Source: Halocatena marina
GTDB taxonomy: Archaea > Halobacteriota > Halobacteria > Halobacteriales > Haloarculaceae
DNA length: 64,000 nucleotides
Reading direction: 5' to 3'
Assembly: GCF_025913575.1 (NCBI RefSeq)
Contig: NZ_CP109785.1
Coordinates: 2,604,001 to 2,668,000, forward strand
Of the stretch, positions 26,662 to 35,388 are shown in pieces. The notes below the pieces were generated by a model. It had not been told where the DNA came from, ran no database searches, and saw nothing but the letters and a program-made list of their open reading frames with translations. Made by a program: the position numbers and the translations under genes. How positions within the stretch are numbered: position 1 is the first letter of the stretch; each line of letters opens with the position of its first letter.

Positions 26662-26951
26662 TATGCGCATCAACCGTCCCAATCCTCAAAAACGATCTGA
26701 TTCTCCTCCCACGTTCGCGGTCACAACAGAAAGAATTGACACTGTTGGGTCCGCGTTGCAGTTCCATACAAGTCCAATCTACGATTTGTACAGAGAGGTG
26801 CGATCGACGGCAGTGAATTTCGATCAGAACGGATCAATTGTGATCACGAACGGAACCGTCGAGCCGGTGCCCCAATCGGAATAGTTGTTCACCATACGAA
26901 CTGACCGAGCAAACACAGCCGTTAAGACCGAATCGGCCCGAACTGAGACCG

Positions 26952-27509
26952 ATGCGAATCATCGGAACCGTCGGGCTACCGGGGAGTGGCAAGGGCGAGG
27001 CCGCCAGCGTCGCGCGCGAACTCGACATCCCGGTCGTGACGATGGGCGACGTTATCCGCGAGGCGTGTCGTGCGCGAGGACTCGATCCCACAGATCATCA
27101 CGGTGAGGTTGCAGTCGCGCTCCGTCAAGAAGAAGGTGAAGCTGCCATCGCAGAGCGTTCGCTGTCGATGATCCGTGAGAAACTCACCGAACACGATGTC
27201 GTTCTCGTCGACGGGATCCGATCCGACACTGAAGTCGAACGCTTCGAAGAGGCGTTCGGATCGGACTTTGTGCTCATCGCCATCGATGCCCCATTCGAAG
27301 TCCGGAAGAAACGAATCGAGCGCCGAAAGCGGGACGATCCGAACGTCGAAAGTCTCAAAGATCGAGATGAGCGAGAGCTCAACTTCGGAATGGGCGAAGC
27401 GATCGCCGACGCCGATATGACGATCGAAAACACGAAAACCATCGAGGCGTATCACAAACAGATTAGGAAAGTGCTCGAAGAAGGCGAATACAATGATCTA
27501 CAGCGTTGA
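26952..27509 (+). CDS. UPF0200 family P-loop nucleotide kinase-like protein
   Basis: This 185-residue protein has Walker A 'GLPGSGKGEAASVA' near the N terminus, 'VVLVDGIRSDTEVERFEE' as the Walker B region and a lid 'RKKRIERRKRDDP'. It resembles dephospho-CoA and nucleoside-monophosphate kinases (UPF0200, COG0237-like). Its substrate is not established. The 17-base overlap with the following UPF0201 gene repeats an arrangement common in archaea and suggests a joint function. Confidence 0.85.
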   Translation: MRIIGTVGLPGSGKGEAASVARELDIPVVTMGDVIREACRARGLDPTDHHGEVAVALRQEEGEAAIAERSLSMIREKLTEHDVVLVDGIRSDTEVERFEEAFGSDFVLIAIDAPFEVRKKRIERRKRDDPNVESLKDRDERELNFGMGEAIADADMTIENTKTIEAYHKQIRKVLEEGEYNDLQR

Positions 27510-27966
27510 TGTGACGGTCCGCGTGCCGGTTCGGCCGACAGAAGTCACAGAGCGGGTCGTCGACTGTGTCGAACATCTCTTTCCCGGAGCCACCATCGAA
27601 GAACGACCGAGGCAACCGGAAGAGAAAGAACCAGACAGAAACAGAACGTCAGGTGGTGAAATCGTCGCTGAAACGCACTCGCTCGAACATCTCTCGGAAC
27701 TGTTCCACGAACAGACGATTCTCGATACTGCGCGTGCCGCGCTCCTCAATGGTCTCGACGGTGAACAGGACGATTCCTTCGAATTCCGGCTGAAAAAACA
27801 GGCAGCGTTCGAAAGAGTTGTCAACTTCTCAGTTGGGAAACCGAGCGAACTCGGTGACATCCACGTCTCAGTGACGGTCAACGATCCCGATCCCGAATCC
27901 TACATTCAGTATATCGCGCCACCAACCGAAGACGGCGTGCCGGTTGAAACCGATAACGAACGGTAA
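27493..27966 (+). CDS. UPF0201 family RNA-binding-like protein
   Basis: This 157-residue protein belongs to UPF0201. Its N-terminal 'MIYSVDVTVRVPVRPTEV' strand and C-terminal 'VNFSVGKPSELGDIHV' segment are typical of this archaeal ferredoxin-like fold, thought to bind RNA. It starts inside the UPF0200 gene, so translation is coupled. Residues 40-55 are a polar insertion with Lys/Glu/Asn encoded by repeat-like DNA. Confidence 0.83.
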   Translation: MIYSVDVTVRVPVRPTEVTERVVDCVEHLFPGATIEERPRQPEEKEPDRNRTSGGEIVAETHSLEHLSELFHEQTILDTARAALLNGLDGEQDDSFEFRLKKQAAFERVVNFSVGKPSELGDIHVSVTVNDPDPESYIQYIAPPTEDGVPVETDNER

Positions 27967-28098
27967 CACGCCTCAGGAATTGATACTGGATACCGACACC
28001 GTGCTGGTATCGGCAACCACCGATCCGTAGGTGGCGACGATTACGACGGCACTATCGTCGGTACACACGAATCAGGCTTCGACGATAGAGTACACAAC

Positions 28099-28650
28099 TC
28101 ACACGAGCAGTTGTGTGACGGCGAATAGCACGAGAACGCCGAGCACATCACAGGTATTTGTAACGATTGGGATCACCACATCGTCAGGATCGAGTCGGAG
28201 ACGATAGGCAGCGTACGTCACAAGAACGGTCACAAGAACTGAAATCACGGCTAGCACAACACCGCTTGTTATCGAGACGAGCAGGACAGTCACGAATGGG
28301 AGGCGTGACCCACCCGTGAACGCCGCGAGCGCCCACGCACCGATACCGATGGCCGGAAACATTGTGAGTGCGAGCGCCACTGTTGCGAGTGCGTTGCCAA
28401 GGAGCGTCTCATCGACGAACGACAGCGTACCGAGGTGGAGTGCTGTCGAGAGCCGCGCTGCCAACACGCTCCCGAGATTGCCTGCCGTTCCAATGACGAC
28501 AGGAACGAGGATCAACAGCGACGGATATTGGAGCAACGTCGCCTCGAAACCAAGGAGGACGAGACCACTTCCGAGTTCGACAAGCGTCAATACGAGGAGT
28601 ATGGGCAGCGTTGCGCGCGTGATGGCTCGAATGGTCCACGCGGTTGTCAC
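28099..28650 (-). CDS. MgtE-like divalent cation transporter half, second gene
   Basis: This 183-residue integral membrane protein has about five helices and the MgtE/SLC41 membrane-domain hallmarks 'LVPVVIGTAGNLGSVLAARLS' and 'DPDDVVIPIVTNTCDVLGV'. It probably forms one half of a magnesium or cobalt channel, with the upstream gene as the other half. The four-base overlap with that gene implies coupled translation. It lacks the cytosolic N and CBS gating domains of bacterial MgtE. Confidence 0.85.
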   Translation of the reverse strand: MTTAWTIRAITRATLPILLVLTLVELGSGLVLLGFEATLLQYPSLLILVPVVIGTAGNLGSVLAARLSTALHLGTLSFVDETLLGNALATVALALTMFPAIGIGAWALAAFTGGSRLPFVTVLLVSITSGVVLAVISVLVTVLVTYAAYRLRLDPDDVVIPIVTNTCDVLGVLVLFAVTQLLV

Positions 28651-29222
28651 AGTGCGAGCACCACCTTCGCTGCGAGAAACAGAAATGACATGCCGAACAC
28701 GTCGCCGGTGGTCGTCACGATCGGCCCAACCAACGTATCAGGGTTGTAGCCTCGACGGTACCCAGCAAACACGACACCGACGACGATGATAGATAAGGTA
28801 AGTCCTGAGAGGATCCCTGCCAGAATTGCAACAGCGAGAAGGGTCACGACGGGCGCAGTCTGCTGGGAGAGCACCGTGAGAAACGCGAATGTGGCGACCG
28901 CGGCAAATGCGCTTGCAATCAGCCCGTTGGCGATCGCCGCGGCAATCGCCGATACGAGTCGCTCATCACGCTGTCGCAGAGAGGGAACAATAAGTCCCTG
29001 GTGGAGAGCGGTAGCCACGCGAGCACCGAGCGATCCATAGACGTTTCCACGGGTCGCAAGCAGCGCTGGCACGAGAACGAGCAAACCAGGAATTTCCCGG
29101 AACTCCGCGCGCATTCCTCCGAGAACGACTCCAGCGATCAATCCACCGACCATACTCGCAGCGAGAGCCGACACTCCCTCGCGGTAGGCAACGATGGCAA
29201 CCGCACGGACGCTCATACTCAT
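28647..29222 (-). CDS. MgtE-like divalent cation transporter half, first gene
   Basis: This is a 191-residue paralogue of the next gene. It has 'LVLVPALLATRGNVYGSLGARVA' and 'NPDTLVGPIVTTTGDVFGM', the same two hallmark segments. Bacterial MgtE works as a dimer of five-helix membrane domains, so these two could be a natural heterodimer. I chose the ATG at 29222; a GTG at 29240 and an ATG at 29216 are alternatives. Confidence 0.84.
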   Translation of the reverse strand: MSMSVRAVAIVAYREGVSALAASMVGGLIAGVVLGGMRAEFREIPGLLVLVPALLATRGNVYGSLGARVATALHQGLIVPSLRQRDERLVSAIAAAIANGLIASAFAAVATFAFLTVLSQQTAPVVTLLAVAILAGILSGLTLSIIVVGVVFAGYRRGYNPDTLVGPIVTTTGDVFGMSFLFLAAKVVLAL

Positions 29223-29282
29223 TCGGCGTCCGCTGACCACAAAAAGGAGTCTGGTTACGAATAGTTGTTATATTTTGAACGT

Positions 29283-30392
29283 TCAGAAATCAGATAGCAT
29301 ATCGATTTTGGCTCGCTGGAGGCTCTCGTCTATATCGGCCGAAGATGATGTGACCGGCTCGTGAGAAACCACGTATTCGTCACCACCATCGTTGATGGTA
29401 ACATCGGACACCGAGTAGAACTGAATATCTTTCTCTTGTTTTGTCATTACAGAGAAATCGTAGTTGTTTGCCTCATACTGCACTGGGTCTCCCTCTACGA
29501 AGCGCTTCCCAGTGAACTCCCGATGGGAATCAAGTCGTTCGTTCACAACCTCGTGGGATGTCTTTGCAATGTCAGCAATCCGTTCGTCGAAGACGTCTGC
29601 AAACGCCGTTTCGATCTCGTATCCAGCCGAATTCCGACCCGCGATCATCGCACCGATGGTCGTCGTTCCGGTCCCCCAGAATGGGTCCAGAACAGTATCA
29701 CCGTAGACAGAGTACATGTTTATGAGTCGGTACGGAATTTCGAACGGGAAGGCAGCAGATCGATCGCGTAACGCATCGTGTTCGAGCGGTTGGACCTCGC
29801 CGTTGACGTCCGTCCAAACATCAGTGAACCACTTGTTTCGTTCCTCCCAGAAGTACGCAGCACCGTATCGGCGATCCGAGCCGGCCTCGAACTGCCGTCG
29901 CTTCGGACCGTTTCGGAACACGAGGATATACTCGTGTTCGAGTGTGACGTAGGCGTTTGGCGGGAGCATTCCACTCCCCATGAATTTCGCGCCCGAGTTT
30001 ACCGGTTTGCGCCATAGCAGATCTGGAAGTGGCTCGAAACCGAGCTCCTCGAATGCGGTGCTGACCCGAGCGTGATTCTGGTACACTCGGAAGCTCTCAC
30101 CCACTTTTCGGGTTGCATCCCCAATGTTGATACACGCAATTCCACCATCGACGAGGACACGACTGAGTTCCTCCCACGTCGCGGTGAGTTCTTCGTGCAT
30201 CAGATCGAACGCTGCCGATCCGTTCTCGGCCTCGAGTTCTCGTCGGATCTTCGGAGAAATCTCGGAGAATAGATCATCCCACATCTCGATCATCGGATAG
30301 GGCGGTGACGTTACGACAAGTTCTACGGAATCATCTTCGAGGTGCTCCATATCACGAGAATCCCCGATATGGACGCGGTGTGACGTTTCCAT
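29283..30392 (-). CDS. zim: Orphan beta-class DNA methyltransferase, CTAG-type
   Basis: This 369-residue amino-methyltransferase has catalytic motif IV 'TSPPYPM' at residues 28-34 before the AdoMet motif I 'DPFWGTGTTTIGA' at about 236-248, which is the beta order. SPPY is typical of N4-cytosine enzymes. The sequence 'SPPYPMIEMWDDLF' is what I associate with the conserved haloarchaeal CTAG methylase (Zim; HVO_0794 in Haloferax). No restriction gene is adjacent, so it is probably an orphan. The gene symbol rests on recall, not on a search. Confidence 0.8.
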   Translation of the reverse strand: METSHRVHIGDSRDMEHLEDDSVELVVTSPPYPMIEMWDDLFSEISPKIRRELEAENGSAAFDLMHEELTATWEELSRVLVDGGIACINIGDATRKVGESFRVYQNHARVSTAFEELGFEPLPDLLWRKPVNSGAKFMGSGMLPPNAYVTLEHEYILVFRNGPKRRQFEAGSDRRYGAAYFWEERNKWFTDVWTDVNGEVQPLEHDALRDRSAAFPFEIPYRLINMYSVYGDTVLDPFWGTGTTTIGAMIAGRNSAGYEIETAFADVFDERIADIAKTSHEVVNERLDSHREFTGKRFVEGDPVQYEANNYDFSVMTKQEKDIQFYSVSDVTINDGGDEYVVSHEPVTSSSADIDESLQRAKIDMLSDF

Positions 30393-30401
30393 CGGGTGGC
30401 T

Positions 30402-30425
30402 CTAGTGGGTGCTAGACTTATATTC
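30402..30425 (-). promoter_or_regulatory. Promoter of the methyltransferase with two CTAG sites
   Basis: On the minus strand the TATA-like GAATATAA (complement 30418-30425) lies about 30 bases before the ATG at 30392. Two CTAG tetranucleotides (30402-30405 and 30412-30415) fall between the TATA box and the start codon. They are target sites if the enzyme is CTAG-specific, and so could allow feedback by methylation. Confidence 0.5.
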
Positions 30426-30551
30426 TTCGTCACAGAATTCAAACAGATAATATAATCAACCGATCGTAATCAATGCATCTTCGCAACCTGAAATGTAGAG
30501 ACGTCGATCAGAATGGGTGAAAAGACGGAAATGTTCGAGATTACGCTGGTT

Positions 30552-31397
30552 TCAACAGAACCCAGCGTCTTTACAGAGCTGCCAATGTTTGTGGGTCGTA
30601 TCAGATGTGCAGTTATCGGGAATCGGCGTGTGACTGCAGATGAGATCGGCCGCAACACCACAGGCGATGCCACCGATTCCGCCTGTCGAAACGGTGCAGA
30701 TGAGACTTGATGGTGCAGCACAGCCCACCTGACAGATTGATCGCATCAGATCTTTGCAGTCGCCACATCCGATGCCGAGTAACGACTGCGTCGAAACACG
30801 CTGCGCTTGTACCGCCTTGATTGTCTTTCCCGAGCGAGTCATTGTGAGTGACTCCTGTTCGAGTTCGCCGTCTTCAATCCAGAATTTCGTTCCCGTGGTG
30901 GTGTTTCGATCGAGCCGTTCGAGAATGAGCGCAGTTGATTCCTGAACCGTCGACCCCTCAACCCGGAACGTAACGTCTGCAGACACGCGACGGTTGTCAG
31001 TCGTTGCATCGGTATCAGACGTGCCACTGGCATTTATTCCAGTATCTACGACGCCGAGGACAGCCGGCGATCGATCGACAAGGTCGAACGTGATACCGTA
31101 CGTGGTGGGCTTACTCTGAGTCTTGATTTCGTAGACAGCAGGGTTCTCGGTACGGAATACAAGATTTTCTCGTTCCTCGAAATACGCTTCGTACAGCTCG
31201 TAGGTCGCTGACGACTTCACAGTCGAGATCAGTGCATCAGTCGTCAGTTCGTTCGTGACATCCGTGTTTTGTTCAGATGTCGTCCCAGTTGCTCGGCTGT
31301 CCCCGGATATCTGTTGCACCCCAATAACGGACGTCGACCCAACCACGGCATGTCTCAGCAGAGCCCGTCGCGTGGTCGATGAGGGATCATCTGTCAT
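30552..31397 (-). CDS. Halocin C8-like microhalocin precursor
   Basis: This 281-residue precursor has a Tat-type signal ('TTRRALLRHAVVG', Arg10-Arg11), an acidic middle part and a C-terminal core of about 72 residues. The core carries ten cysteines in the order and near spacing of mature halocin C8, beginning 'GCGDCKDLMRSICQVGC' and ending 'CKDAGFC'. The halocin C8 precursor is similar in size (283 residues). There, proteolysis frees a 76-residue toxin and an N-terminal immunity protein (HalI). The same layout would give an immunity part of about 200 residues here. No transporter or regulator gene flanks it. Confidence 0.85.
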   Translation of the reverse strand: MTDDPSSTTRRALLRHAVVGSTSVIGVQQISGDSRATGTTSEQNTDVTNELTTDALISTVKSSATYELYEAYFEERENLVFRTENPAVYEIKTQSKPTTYGITFDLVDRSPAVLGVVDTGINASGTSDTDATTDNRRVSADVTFRVEGSTVQESTALILERLDRNTTTGTKFWIEDGELEQESLTMTRSGKTIKAVQAQRVSTQSLLGIGCGDCKDLMRSICQVGCAAPSSLICTVSTGGIGGIACGVAADLICSHTPIPDNCTSDTTHKHWQLCKDAGFC

Positions 31398-31420
31398 CAG
31401 TTTCTATTTTTCTTTTCTAC

Positions 31421-31428
31421 ACTATAAC
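31421..31428 (-). promoter_or_regulatory. TATA-like box of the halocin-like gene
   Basis: ACTATAAC on the plus strand (GTTATAGT on the coding strand) lies about 27 bases before the ATG, as for a leaderless transcript. It supports the chosen start and independent transcription from ffh. Confidence 0.45.
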
Positions 31429-31536
31429 ATACGTGCTTACTCCTCAACGAGATACTTGTCAAATGTATATATTTTAGAAATGGCTCATTTATGCGGCTCG
31501 CTTTGCTACCAGACGCTGACGAAAGCTCCAGATAAC

Positions 31537-32913
31537 TCAGAACGGTCCCATTCCGCCGAGTCCGCCACCTTGATTCTCCATCTTCTTCATCATACGCTGC
31601 ATGTCACTGTCGCCCATCCCTTGGAACTGTTTGAGCATACGTTCCATCATCTGATGTTGTTCGAGCAGTTCGCGGACGCGATCTTCTGACTTACCCGACC
31701 CGCGTGCGATGCGCTGGACGCGTTCAGCCCCGACCGATCGTGGATTTTCGAGTTCATCATCGGTCATCGAATCCATTACGACTTCGAAGTCTCGGAGTCG
31801 ATCTTGAGTGACATCCATCGCATCATCGGGGAGCTGATCACGAATACTGCCACCGAATCCCGGAATCATATCGATCACTTGATCGAGCGGGCCCATCCGG
31901 TTCATTGCCTGCATCTGCTTTCGCATGTCGTTTAGGGTAAATTGGCCCTTCATCACGTCTTCGGGCTCCCAGTCGTCGTCCTCAGCCTGCGTTTCCCGCA
32001 TCGCGCGCTCGACCCGTTCGGAGAGCTGCTTCAGATCACCCATTCCGAGCAGCCGCGAGATGAATCCGCTTGGCTCGAAGCGTTCGATGTCTTGTACGGT
32101 TTCTCCCGTTCCGAGGAATGCGATCGTCGAATCGGTTTCGTTCACCGCCGCGAGAGCACCACCACCTTTGGCTGTCCCGTCGAGCTTCGTAATGACGACA
32201 CCGTTGATGCCGATCGAGTTCTCGAATTCTCGGGCTTGGTCTTTCGCACCTTGACCGATAGCCGCGTCGAGAACGAGCAGGCTCGTATCGGGATCGACGA
32301 CGGTGTTGATCTCTTCGATCTCGCTGATGAGATCCTCTTCGAGCGCGTGGCGCCCCGCCGTATCGACGATGTGGACGTCTCGTTCACTCGTCTGTTCCAA
32401 CCCCTCTCGGGCGATTTCGACAGGATCGTCCGCATCTGGATCGCCGTAGAACTCGACCTCTGCGCGCTCGCACATCTGTTTGGCCTGATCGTACGCGCCA
32501 GGACGGAATGTATCCGTCTGGATGACTGCCGGTCGAAGTCCCTTCTTCGAGAACCACCACGCCATCTTCGCGGCAGATGTCGTCTTCCCTGAACCCTGTA
32601 ACCCCGCGAGAAGAATGGTTTGTGGTTCGAGCGGTAGCTTAGTGCTCTCGCCGATGAGATCGGTCATCTCCTCGTAGACGATACGGAGGACGTGATCGCG
32701 GGCGCTTGTCCCGGCTGGTGGATCCTCGTCCAGCGCCCGCTGTTTGATCGAGTCCGAGAGATCCATCACGAGAGCCACGTCGACGTCAGCTTGCAGAAGT
32801 GAACGCTGGATCTCTTTGACGACTTCTTGAACATCTTCCTCGCTCAGTCGGGACTTCCCTTGAAGTTTAGAGAGCGTCCCTCGGAGCGAGCTTCCGAGAT
32901 TATCGAGTACCAT
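31537..32913 (-). CDS. ffh: Signal recognition particle protein SRP54
   Basis: This 458-residue GTPase binds signal sequences and 7S RNA in co-translational targeting. The helical N domain is followed by the G domain with '[15 protein letters not shown]' (near residue 106), '[10 protein letters not shown]', 'VDTAGRH' and '[10 protein letters not shown]'. A Met-rich M domain ('[13 protein letters not shown]', '[16 protein letters not shown]') ends in a Gly-rich tail. Length and motif order are normal for archaeal SRP54. Its receptor FtsY is encoded 2.5 kb away on the same strand. Confidence 0.97.
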   Translation of the reverse strand: MVLDNLGSSLRGTLSKLQGKSRLSEEDVQEVVKEIQRSLLQADVDVALVMDLSDSIKQRALDEDPPAGTSARDHVLRIVYEEMTDLIGESTKLPLEPQTILLAGLQGSGKTTSAAKMAWWFSKKGLRPAVIQTDTFRPGAYDQAKQMCERAEVEFYGDPDADDPVEIAREGLEQTSERDVHIVDTAGRHALEEDLISEIEEINTVVDPDTSLLVLDAAIGQGAKDQAREFENSIGINGVVITKLDGTAKGGGALAAVNETDSTIAFLGTGETVQDIERFEPSGFISRLLGMGDLKQLSERVERAMRETQAEDDDWEPEDVMKGQFTLNDMRKQMQAMNRMGPLDQVIDMIPGFGGSIRDQLPDDAMDVTQDRLRDFEVVMDSMTDDELENPRSVGAERVQRIARGSGKSEDRVRELLEQHQMMERMLKQFQGMGDSDMQRMMKKMENQGGGLGGMGPF

Positions 32914-33325
32914 TGTCTGATACGCCCTAGCTCATCCGTCAGTAAAGGCTTTGCTCGTCGGGAGGGCCAGATATCCAGACGCTGTACGCATTGGTTTGAA
33001 CAGTATGTAAATATAGTTATACATGTGGAGTATTTCACAGAGTTGATACCGCCGTCTGTTTTTTCTCAGTCACGCTTCCGGCTACGAGTTGTGTCGAACG
33101 CTGTGGATCGTCGAGACCGAACCATCAATCAGGCAATATGTTCTAAGTATACGCAGAACAGCTCTCATAAGCATACACCGGCCATAATTGCCAGAACATT
33201 TCGTTGTTTGTGTCTAGATATCATAACCCATACAGAACTGTACAGAGAATTTAACACCCGGATTAAACCGGTTGTTAACCGATCAAAACCCACAACGTTA
33301 CACTTGCCCCCTGTGAGCGTCCAGC
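32914..33325. other. Divergent intergenic region ffh / S9 peptidase
   Basis: These 412 AT-rich bases separate divergent genes. They hold several A/T-rich elements that could be TATA boxes, such as GTAAATATAGTTATAC near 33007-33022. I see no gene. The plus-strand open frame covering it runs antisense into ffh and lacks a haloarchaeal composition. Confidence 0.4.
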
Positions 33326-35374
33326 ATGCAGACTGTCAAAGCAAAGGAGTACCACGAAATCGTACAGGTGAGCGATCCACAACTCTCACCTGACGGAGAA
33401 ACCGTTGCGTTCGTCCGCAAAGAACCAGTCGAAGATGAGTACGAAACGACGGTGTACGTCGTCTCGGTTGATGGCGATCGGATGCGACAATTCACCGCAA
33501 AAGAGGGAATCGACGCGAATCCACGCTGGAGTCCGAATGGTGATCACCTCGCGTTCACGAGCATCCGTGGGGATTCAGATACCTCGCAGTTATGGGTACT
33601 GCCGGTCGATGGCGGAGAAGCTCGACAACTGACTGACGTAGTCGGTGGGGTCGAAACGTTCGTTTGGTCTCCCGATGGTAATCGTATTGCATTCACACAG
33701 AATTCGATTGATGATGAACGCGAAGTGGGCCTCGACCGTGATACGAGCGTCAACAAGGAGTACAATCGAGAGCCACCGGATCCGAAGGTTATCGATCGGA
33801 TGGTCTACCGCGCACAGGAGCAGTATTTCGATGGGACGCGAAGCCATGTGTACACAGTTGAGCTGGAAAACGAGCTTGTGATGCGTCACACTGCTGGTAA
33901 CTATGATTTCGTAGCGCCGGAGTTCGGAGATGCAACGACGCTCTATTACGCCGTCTGCCGAGACACACCGACTGATGATAGCACCCGGTATGATATTGAT
34001 TCAGTTGATCTCGAATCGGGCGAGGTCGAGACGATCACGCAGACGACGAGCTGGGCACCCTCGATCGCCGCGACCGAAGATGGTTATCTCGCGTATCCAC
34101 GCACACCCGAGCCGAGGGCCTCAATGCAACAGACGGACGTAGAGGTGTGTGATCCGACTGGTGAACAGACAGTAATTACGGCGGATCTCGACCGAACCGT
34201 CGAGCCACAGAGCATTCAGTGGGCAGGTGATGACCTCTACTTCCTCACACCTGATACGGGAAACGTCGTCCTTCGGCGGGCAGTACTCGAAGCTACAAAC
34301 GATCCGGAGCGAGATCTTGAGACCGATAGTTCGATCGTCGTGAAGGATGGTGAACTCACCGGTGTGTCTGTCGAAGGTGATACGATTGCGTTCATCAAAA
34401 GCGAGTGGGATCATCCGGGAGACGTGTTCGCGCTCGTCGACGGTGACGTTCGGCGTCTCACAACCGTCAACGCAGACTATCTCGACAGTCACCACATCGG
34501 GCAGCCAGAAGCGATATGGTTCGAAAACGATGGACGCGAGATTCAGGGATGGCTGCTCACACCGCCCGAAGCCGACATCGATCGATCAGAACAGTATCCA
34601 CTAGTGGTCGAGATACACGGCGGCCCGCACGGGATGTGGTCGACAAGTGGAACGATGTGGCATGAGTTCCAGACGCTCGCCGCGCGAGGGTATGCTGTCT
34701 TCTGGTGCAATCCGCGCGGGTCGGTCGGTTACGGCGATTCATTTGCGACAGCAATCGAGCGAGACTGGGGACAGGTGACCATGAACGACGTGCTAGCTGG
34801 CACAGACAGAGTAGCCGAGAGAGAATACATCGATACAGACAATCAGTTCGTCACCGGCGGGAGCTTCGGCGGCTACATGACGGCGTGGATCGTCGCTCAT
34901 ACGGACCGCTTCTCGGGAGCCGTCGCCCAGCGCGGCGTCTACGATCTCGCATCTTTTTACGGGTCAACAGATGCGTTCAAGCTCATTGAAGGAGATTTCG
35001 ATGCACTGCCTTGGGAGGACAGCGAATTCCTCTGGAAGCATTCACCCGCCGCGCACGCGACACACGTTGAGACACCAACGCTCATTATCCACAGTGACAA
35101 CGACTTTCGCGTCCCAGTCAACAACGCCGAACTACTTCATCTGTTCTACCGAAAATTGGGCGTCGAAACGCGCCTTGTTCGGTACCCACGCGAGGGACAC
35201 GAGCTGTCTCGGAGCGGTGAGCCGAATCACATCGTCGACCGTCTCGAACGCATTGTTCGCTGGTTTGATGGCTACTCGGACTATCACGACGTGCCGAAAG
35301 CACTAGAACGAGGAAGCGACGGACTCTCGAACGATAACAGAGGAGAAAGGCGGGGTAACGAGCGGCCGGTGTGA
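33326..35374 (+). CDS. S9 family serine peptidase (acylaminoacyl-peptidase-like)
   Basis: This 682-residue protein has an N-terminal seven-bladed WD40/TolB-like propeller ('DPQLSPDGETVAFVRK', 'NPRWSPNGDHLAFTS', 'FVWSPDGNRIAFTQ') and a C-terminal alpha/beta hydrolase. The nucleophile is Ser513 in 'GGSFGGYM', the acid is in 'HSDNDFRVP' and the base is the His of 'PREGHELSR'. Such enzymes trim short peptides in the cytoplasm; there is no signal peptide. The C-terminal 25 residues are a polar tail. It is inserted between ftsY and ffh on the opposite strand. Confidence 0.92.
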   Translation: MQTVKAKEYHEIVQVSDPQLSPDGETVAFVRKEPVEDEYETTVYVVSVDGDRMRQFTAKEGIDANPRWSPNGDHLAFTSIRGDSDTSQLWVLPVDGGEARQLTDVVGGVETFVWSPDGNRIAFTQNSIDDEREVGLDRDTSVNKEYNREPPDPKVIDRMVYRAQEQYFDGTRSHVYTVELENELVMRHTAGNYDFVAPEFGDATTLYYAVCRDTPTDDSTRYDIDSVDLESGEVETITQTTSWAPSIAATEDGYLAYPRTPEPRASMQQTDVEVCDPTGEQTVITADLDRTVEPQSIQWAGDDLYFLTPDTGNVVLRRAVLEATNDPERDLETDSSIVVKDGELTGVSVEGDTIAFIKSEWDHPGDVFALVDGDVRRLTTVNADYLDSHHIGQPEAIWFENDGREIQGWLLTPPEADIDRSEQYPLVVEIHGGPHGMWSTSGTMWHEFQTLAARGYAVFWCNPRGSVGYGDSFATAIERDWGQVTMNDVLAGTDRVAEREYIDTDNQFVTGGSFGGYMTAWIVAHTDRFSGAVAQRGVYDLASFYGSTDAFKLIEGDFDALPWEDSEFLWKHSPAAHATHVETPTLIIHSDNDFRVPVNNAELLHLFYRKLGVETRLVRYPREGHELSRSGEPNHIVDRLERIVRWFDGYSDYHDVPKALERGSDGLSNDNRGERRGNERPV

Positions 35375-35388
35375 TTCGATCGCTTGTT

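Noticed and set aside
26663..26884. 73-codon frame starting next to tRNA-Arg
   Set aside because: It starts 2 bases from the tRNA, in its promoter zone, and has a basic, non-haloarchaeal composition. I treat it as non-coding.
32827..33393. 188-codon plus-strand frame between ffh and the S9 peptidase
   Set aside because: It runs antisense into ffh and overlaps the peptidase start in another frame. Composition is not coding-like.
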